A stretch of DNA of 64,000 nt, from contig JARZZO010000008.1 of the NCBI GenBank assembly GCA_030544215.1, positions 23,475,614 to 23,539,613 on the forward strand, in the 5' to 3' direction. The notes under the pieces are model-generated. The model was given only the letters and a program-made list of their open reading frames with translations. It ran no database searches and was not told the DNA's origin. Shown one piece after another: positions 48,443-57,400 of the stretch; the first letter of the stretch is position 1; every line of letters starts with the position of its first letter. A program made the position numbers and the translations under genes. The DNA is from Zantedeschia hybrid cultivar (taxonomy: Eukaryota > Streptophyta > Magnoliopsida > Alismatales > Araceae).

Positions 48443-51400
48443 GGGCTTCGAACCCCTTCAACCAGAGAGAGAGAGAGCCAAAGTGAGAAACAAAGAGTGT
48501 GCGAGAGAGCGAGATAGAGAGTGTGTGTAAGAGAGAGAGGCAAAGAGTGTGCGACAGTGCAAGAGAGCGAGACAGAGTGTGTGAGGGTGAGTGCCTCGGC
48601 CCCCCTTCAACCAGAGAGAGAGAGAGAGAGAGAGAGAGGGTGACAGCATGAGAGAGAGAGAGAGGGAGACAACGAGAGAGAGAGAGAGGGAGATAAAGCG
48701 AGAGAGAGAGAGAGGGAGAAAGAGAGGGAGACAACGCGAAAGAGAGAGAGAGAGGGTGACAGCGTGAGAGAGAGAGAGAGAGAGGGAGACAACGCGAGAG
48801 AGAGAGAGAGGGAGGACTTACCTACCGCCGCCGTCACCATAGCCACCGCCGGATAAGTTGTCCGTTGCTGCTGGAGTCGATTCCCGCCAATGCCTGCTCG
48901 TGTCATTACCGGGTGAGACCGCCGCAGATGTCGCTCGTGTCAGGACGCAGGGAACGGATAACGGATTTAGGGTTAAACGTGGAAGGGGGTAGGTTTATAA
49001 GGGTGGGCCGAATATGCCGAATATGGGTATTGGGCCGATATAAGGCCCAAACGAACCAAACGGGTTCTTGCATGTATCGGGCCGGTGGGCTTTTAAGTAG
49101 CTGGCCGTTGGGCTTTTTCTAAAGGCGCTCTGAGGCGCTAAAGGCGAACAAGGCGCGCCTAGGCGAACGCTTGGGCGATCGAGGTGTTTCCCGCGATCGC
49201 CTAGGCGAAAAGCGGAAACGCGAGGGCGCCATACCATCGCCTTACCTTGTCGCCTAGGTGTTCGCCTCGGGTGCCTTTGATAACAGAGACCCTTAATGTA
49301 ACCCTATAGTAACAAGGTACTCATGAGTCTCTCCAGCAATAGTTCTCACAATAATATAAGCACTCTTATACATATCTATAAACACATGGATATATCCTTC
49401 TAGATACTTTGTTCTTCCCTAACATAGCACCACTCTTATCTACTTATGATATTGTTAGTACTCTCTTTATGCCAAAGTAACATTGGACTCATTTACTATA
49501 ATTCCCTCCACTATAAAGCTTTTACTTGCATTGAAGCAAGACATTAGGTCTTGCAGTACAAATGATGTAAACAAAACATTAAGGGGTGGGGGCAGCTTAA
49601 CGCCACAAGGTTCATACCACGATAGGAACTAGGGATGTATATGGTACTCGAAAATCCATTTATCCGTCTGTTTCCGAAGCCTAAAGGTTATAAAAGGATC
49701 TAGCTTAGAGGATAAGAATAAGGAAACTATTTTTATCAGAGGAATTTCAGATAAGGATGCACCTATTGCCGAGTCTGATTATCCATTCGTATCTTCTTTC
49801 ACTTATCATAACTATTGATCATGTCTTGTTTACAACTCTCATTTATCACCTATTTATAAATGAAATTTCCAATCATCTATCTTTCTAATTATGTCTTATT
49901 GTCCACATCAATCTTCGAACCATCTTTCCTCATTCACTACTTTCCAAGGTTCATTTTTCATAGATGGCATGTGTTTTAACAAATAAATTTATAAGGACTA
50001 CCTAGAAAGAACTTATACATATTTATATTTTGAAAGTAAGATTCCTTTGTTCCCTCTAAAAGCAACATAAGAATAAGTTTATGTTCACACATAGTATAAC
50101 ATAAGAATAAGTTTACGTTCACACATAATATTGTCCAATAATTTAACCTTTATGCATCCATTTTCGATAGTTTCCAATAATTTTAAACGATCAAGATCAG
50201 GATCAGGATGCATATGTTGCTTAAAGGATAAGGATAAGGAAAGAGCCTTTAGTGCTGATATGTATCCTTTTACATCCCTAATAGGAACTAGAGAGGATTA
50301 ATTATGACCTCTAGGTCACAATAGAGTAACTTTACCATTGCACCAAGGCTCCTCTCATAAAGAAATCATAAGGAAGATTATCTAACTTCTAACCAACAAC
50401 ATCAATGCAAAACAGTTTTTTAAGAGAGAACATCAGCAGTAAACATTAGCAAAACAAACTTTAAGAGAAAATATAAGAGTTAAATGCCATATTATTTATT
50501 AAATGCAATAAACACGGGTCAACCTGAGCATACTTATGAAATATTTAAACAACGAACTCACAAGACTTTTAGATATTGCATGGTCCCCATATATGATGGA
50601 ATTTCCCCCGAAATTGAACAATTTCTTAGAACCCTGCAACATGCAGAGAAGCAGTGCTCTTGTAATAAGAATAAATGGTAAAATAGTGTAGATTTGACCT
50701 CAAAAGCACAATCCAACTCACAGTTCTGTCAAATGTTCTGCATTCTGCAATGAAGGAAAGCTCATGATTGGTTCACCCAAGTCACATATCCTCCTAGAGG
50801 TAGAAGGTTGAAAAAATTATGAAAGCCAACTAATCAAAACCTACCTGTGTGCATAAATATATACATAAAGACAAACATATACACACATACATTCGTACAC
50901 ATAAAAATGAGGAAATAACAAGAAAGACACTCACAACTCAGTTAAGTTCCTTAAGGAAGAGATGCTTGAAGGAATGGAACCATACATTGATGTGCCTTGC
51001 ATATCTCTGAGAATCAAGATTTCATTGTCACCATTTGAAGAAAATTCATGGTGAAATTTCACATTTAAATCCTGGAAATAAGAAGCTAGATGATTCGTGC
51101 AAGCTATTATTCACTCACATCCTGTTGACTCGTCTCCAATTCTGAATAAAATCAGGAATTTTACCGGTAATAGGGTTTCCGTCTATCCGACTGCACAACA
51201 ATAACTTGGGTAATTTCTGTTTACAGGTGAAATTGCAGAAATTTAATTAAGTTGAAAGAACATACAAATCTGTCAGGTTTGTGAATTTCGCGAATGTCAT
51301 GGGCAACTCTCCAGTGATAAAATTACCAGAAATGAAGCTGTTGGAACAAAGGGATCAGCACTTCAAGAATATGACAATAGAAGTAACACAAAGATACTAG

Positions 51401-54400
51401 CATCTTATCAGCTTATAGTTTTACTTTATCATGAATCATGAACATGAGAATAAGAAGTGGATGAAGTCATGGAACAAAAATATGTACTTATTTATCCATT
51501 AAAAGGCTAAATAGCAAATACTAGTGCAAAACAATGATAAGTGCAGATATTTATGCATCCATGCAACATGAAATTAAAATATTTTTCTGAGGAAGTGCTC
51601 TTAGTTCATTCACTTCCTCTACAATGAGTCCTTACATAACAGTCTATCAATACAAAGAATGGCAAAGTATCCATAAACTCATGGACCCTTCTTTGCTGGT
51701 GGCTCCTGTGTGTCCTGTGTCTCATATACCTGAGAAGCAAAATGAAGGACCCTAATGGATATGGTAAATATTTTATCTGAATCTTATTCAAAATGATCAA
51801 AGGACGAAAACATGTGACAGAGAAGAAAATGCAGTCTTTTCCAAAATGCACTACAGTCAGATCAAAGTGCATCAACACAAGGAAGATGTGGGGGAGGTCT
51901 GCTTCCACCAGTGAAAGGAAAATTGTGCAAAGTTCACTAGAATTTCAAGTAAGCATGCCTACATTCTCTGCACTCCCCAACACAAGGTCCTCTACTTTTA
52001 GCACAATTTACTACAGTGTTGTTGACTGGATCACACCATTATCCACAAAATCATGCTCCAAAATAACTTTGCTTATTTTGTCTTCCTCCCTACTAAACCT
52101 CCTCTCCCTTGTAGACATGAATCAATTCACTTGGTACTATAAGCAGGAAACATGTTATGCTTTCAATTTTTAAAATACGCAACAAATATATCTTATGCAG
52201 GATAAATACCACAATTATTCAGAATTCAGTTTGTGCAGACTTGAAAAAGATACTAACAATCTCTCTAAGCTGACTAAGTTACCGAGCTCTGGTGGAATAG
52301 GACCCTCAAGCTGATTATTCTCCAGATTCCTGCAGAATTCCACAGCATGCTCATAAGTTATGGTTTACTAACGTGACTGATGAAGTCAAGACAACATACA
52401 GCGACTTAAGCACAGGCATGCTTCCAAGCTCTGCGGGAATTTTTCCTGATAGACGATTTCCAAGAAGTGTTCTGCCATGTTTAAGGAATTATCGGTAGCT
52501 GTCCTGAATGCCATGGTTTTGTTCTGCTCAAAATATGCATAACATGCATTTGCAGGTAGGAAAAGCCAGGAAGAAAGAAACATACAAATTGAACAGAGGA
52601 AGAGAAGCCCATGCACGAGGAATGGTTCCATTTAGATAGTTGCGTGACAGGTCACTGTTGAAAATGCATTTCCATCAGAACACGTGTATATGACATGAAA
52701 TTGCTGATATGAATTTTTTGAATTTGAATTGAAGGGAAGACTGTTTCTCATCATTGTCAGTGAAATGTGTACATCTATAAATATCCTGGGGAGTTACCAC
52801 AAATCTGACAGTGAAACAATACAACAAAAGCCTCAACGTTCTGAAAAATCACAGCACATGATTGCTTTTTATCCAAAAGTGTTTGTAAATAAAAGATGAT
52901 TATGTGAAAGATTACTATCATATGTGAAAGATTACCATCTTACATTAGTTTAATAACCAAATCACATAGCAAAAAAGACTAGCAATATTTGCCATAAATG
53001 ATGTAGCTAATCCAAAGAACAATAAAAGAAGGGTCATCAGCATCACGATCAAATATAATCTTAGAGCTTAGCCTAAATTATGTAAAGATAGCTATTTACC
53101 AACTTCGATTCAAATTTTTATGGTTTCTTGGTGTGTAACAAATTTTTCCCCTTGCTGAGGTTAACCAGAATCCAAATTTTGTGACATTGCACAGCATACG
53201 GTATGTCCAATGGCAGCTACCTTAAGTCATATTGCATAGAATTACTAGTTGTGTTAATCCAAGACTCAACAACATGAATACAAGGTCATATGTATCCTGA
53301 AAGATGAATCTTAGTCTTCAGACATTGTTCTCAAGGAATCAATCCCCGTTCCACTATGTCATGAAACACCTTTGGAGGTTTAAAAAAAAAAGAGGCAACA
53401 ATTTAACTCATAGTGTAGACATGGTAATCAATCAAATAGCCGAAAGCTCACACGAGTCATCTGATGAGGTGCTAGCAGCAGCCCAAGTATGGCCACGGTT
53501 ATCGAATCACACTGACTACAGAATAAGAAACCTGCCCATTTCGCATGATCAAATATAATGAGCGCTCGAGTACCATGCGCAGACTCCAGTATTGATGAGT
53601 CATACATAGGCAAACAAACTTTCTCCTTCCCCCCCTTGATCAGACGGCCAAATGATGCTTATGACACGTTCAAGCTCCATAACTTAAATGCAATTACTTA
53701 CAGATATCTGAGGTACGTCAAATTGGCGATTTCTTCCGGCAGCACGCCAGTGAGGTTCTGCCTCATGAGCTGGCTGCAATTTCCATTTAACATGGGAGGA
53801 GATTTTAATTAAAAAAGAAATATTTGCATAAAAAAACACTGTGGTATAGAAAATCATATGATTTTGTATATAATCTACGTGGAAAAGAAACAAAGTAAGG
53901 TGTGCCAGATGACGGGGAGGGAACCAACAGGCTGATGACGTGGCAGACAGTCTTGTTGTCGAAAGAGCAATCGCAGGTGACGTTGCTGACGAGGCGGCCG
54001 GTAACATTGACCCAGCCACCGTTTTTGCTGCACGGGTCCACGCCGAAGTTCCACTGGCCCGCCGGCATCCTCAGCTTGTCGGCTATTCGTCTCAGCGCCT
54101 CCACTGCACACATTTGACCGATCCACTACTAAAGCCAATCCAAATCCTTTCTCTTTTTCGTCTTTCTCATTTTTTAGGTCTTTGGAGAACGGGCATTGGA
54201 AAAAGCGGCACACAAGAAGGTGTTGCCGCCGGGTTCAACAAGATGACCTCGTGCATGTGCACATTTCGACTTTGGCGTGCTGCATCTGCTCCCGAGGAAG
54301 CAACTGCGTCAGCCCCCACGTAGAAAAAGGGACGAAAGCGAACTACTAACTAGTACAATTCTCTTATCCAATGTCCCTCAGTTATTCACATATGCATCGT

Positions 54401-57400
54401 GATGTTTGTACTATTGATATTATACTTGCTTATGTTCATCCCGAAATGAGTTTGTCATTAGCTCAACGTCACTAACCTCTCTAACTCGATTACACCAAAT
54501 AAAAGCGTTTTTGGTGAAACTTCGATCGGAAGTATAAATTTAATTATTTTGGGAAGAAGATATTATGTGTTGAAAAGTATTTATATATTTTTTATTATTT
54601 TTTAACCTTTAGCCAAAAGTCTGGTATTGGAGTTTCTTAATAGATTGAGACAAACATGAAGTTGTTAGAAAAAAAAACTTGACTTTTGAATTATTCATAT
54701 AAAAATTAAAAGTTAAAGACAACTTCCAACTGGAAGCCATTCAAGCATGATCATCTTGATACGAAGTGAGGCTTTCTTTCAAAAAAATGCATACATTTTT
54801 TTTGTACTTTTCTTTTTTAAAGGATATATAAATTTTAAGAATTTTTATTTTTTAATCTTTAAAATCTTTCAATACTTTTTCTAAATCTATGCAATCTTCA
54901 CATTTCATTAGAAACCTACAATAATCATCCTTCCCAAGTCTCTCTACATGGACCTTTTAAGGAGGGTCGAGGAGCATTTTAAGACCATTTTAAATAATTA
55001 TAAAGACTAATAAAGAATGTATTGGTTCAATACAACCAACCATTTATGGTTCATAGTCATTACTTGCATTTCATTAACTAAATATTTTTAAAAATTAAAA
55101 TTTTCTTTTTTATTTTTCGACTTCTTTTTTATTATAATATGTGAACCTATATAATAAAGCAAAATTCATATCATGTCAGAATAATAAATAAAATACACAT
55201 CATCTATGAATAATGAAGTAGACGACCTCAATCATGATGCGCCTTTTTGACAAAAAAATATCTCAGGAGTCAAGACGCCAGTCTAATCGATGTGAAAGTG
55301 GTTCGGATGCCAGATGTCGACGCATGAGAGGAAGAAGGCGACCGCAATCTTCTTCCTTCACTACAAGCCGCAACGCGGCCATCAGTGGTAATCGGGTAAA
55401 ACTTCCTGCAGGTGTTTCTGAAACACTTTTCTTAAATTTTTTTACAAAACTTTCTAATCAATTTACATGGTTTTACAGTCCAATCTTGAATTGAAGAATT
55501 TAAAAAAAATAAATCGAGCCCCATACTGTTTATTGATGTTCAATTTTTAATTTTTAAGGTTTCTTCCACCATCGGTTGGGGGCCTCCCAAAAAAATAAAA
55601 AAATTAAATTAAAAATAACGACAGGTGCAGCAAAGTTTTCTCGGAAAGTAATTAAGCGTCGGTAGGCCGACCATGGAGTGCTTTAGATTTAGGGTCATCC
55701 ACGGGGCGAGAAAAGATTATAGTACACAATTAGACGTGCCATATATTATTATATATAATAAAAAAGTGACGTTCAGAAGATATGCCAGATATTAAAAAAA
55801 TATTAAAAAATTGGCATAAGAGATAAACAGGACTGTAAACGAACCAATACGCTCAATAAATAATTTGTAAGTAAGATTACTCGATAATAGTTTGACTCGA
55901 CTTATTTATTAAATTAAATAAATAAACTCAAACAGAAATTTAATAATGATTCATTAAACGAGCGAAGATTCAACGAACACGAGCTCAACTCAATTATGTT
56001 CGTAAACAAACTCGTTTAAATACTTGTTCAAAACTAATTTAAGTACTCATAAGATTATTCTATTCATGAATAAATTTAATGAATAAGATATTTAATATTT
56101 TATAATATTTTCTATCAAATAATTAAGGATGCAAACAACTTGGTGCTCGTTATGATTTGGCCCGAATTGATAAATTTAAATGTAAAAAATGTTAAACTTT
56201 AGACTAAATTTATGATAGATTCACTGAGCTCGTGAGCTACTCAACTCGACTCAAACTTGTTTAATATTTAAACGAAACAAGCTCGAACAACTATCATAAA
56301 TACTCAGCTCGAACTTGAACTCAATTATTATTAATTGAAACAAATTTGAATAAACTAAAACTCGACAAGGCTCATTTACACCTCCAGATATAAAAGACCG
56401 CGGCTCGTATTGGATAAGTTCGTTCAGAAGTGGTGTCATTCAAATTTCAAAGCAAACGAAAACCTGTTTTATCCTAAACTATAGAAGAATACTGCAGTGT
56501 CTCATTTTTCATCATTTAATTCAAAAATTAGACTGCAAACAATGTCATCATAACACCACTGTTTGACCACAGACCCGTAAGATCTCGATTTTGAAATTAT
56601 AGATTTTAAAATTAATAAAAATAAATTTTTATTTAAAAATTACTTATTTTAAAATCAAAATTAAATAGGAGTTGTTTGATGCGCCGTAAAATATCATACA
56701 CCACAGTCATTTAGGACACACCAAAGATACAAAAAAGTAACGTAAAATAATTTATATCACATCAAACATAAGGAAATACTATTTCACAATATTCTGTGAA
56801 GCATCAAACAACATCTTAAAAGAAAACTTTTAAAAATCAACTGATTTTAAACTACAATAACTTACAACACTGTAAACGTAGGAAAGGAGCAACACAAAAT
56901 GATTCAAGAGAGACTAAATATAAAGAAAACACCGATTTATGACACACCACACGAGATAAAAATGACAAAGAAAATAACAAAAAATGACACCATACAGTAA
57001 TGAGATCCTATAGACCTCCCCTCTCTGAACTATTGTACGCCCCTAGACTCATGAGGGGGGAGAGGTGATGGGATTATCCCATCATGTTCACCATGTTCAC
57101 GGTCATATGAGTGGCTCACTTCCCCCCTCATGAGTCTTGAGACACACAAAAGTCCAAAGAGAGGAGGTATAGAAGATCTAGTTCCTTTTCTAATAAACAT
57201 GTTATCTAGCCGGGTGAATTGTGAGGGAACTAGGTTGTTCGGACCTGTGCACCGGCCAACGTTCTTCAGACACATAAAATTGAGCTGTACGTATCCAACG
57301 CCCCCAGACTCATATCCCATTGTATAGTTTGATTTTGTGTCTGTGTTGGACAGTTCAGACACGCGGATCTAGACGATCTTGTTCCAATTGTGAGCAACCT

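Noticed and set aside
48273..48906. Long Ser-Leu-rich and Arg-Glu-rich ORFs on both strands
   Set aside because: They are translations of the GA/CT tract and have no sequence complexity.
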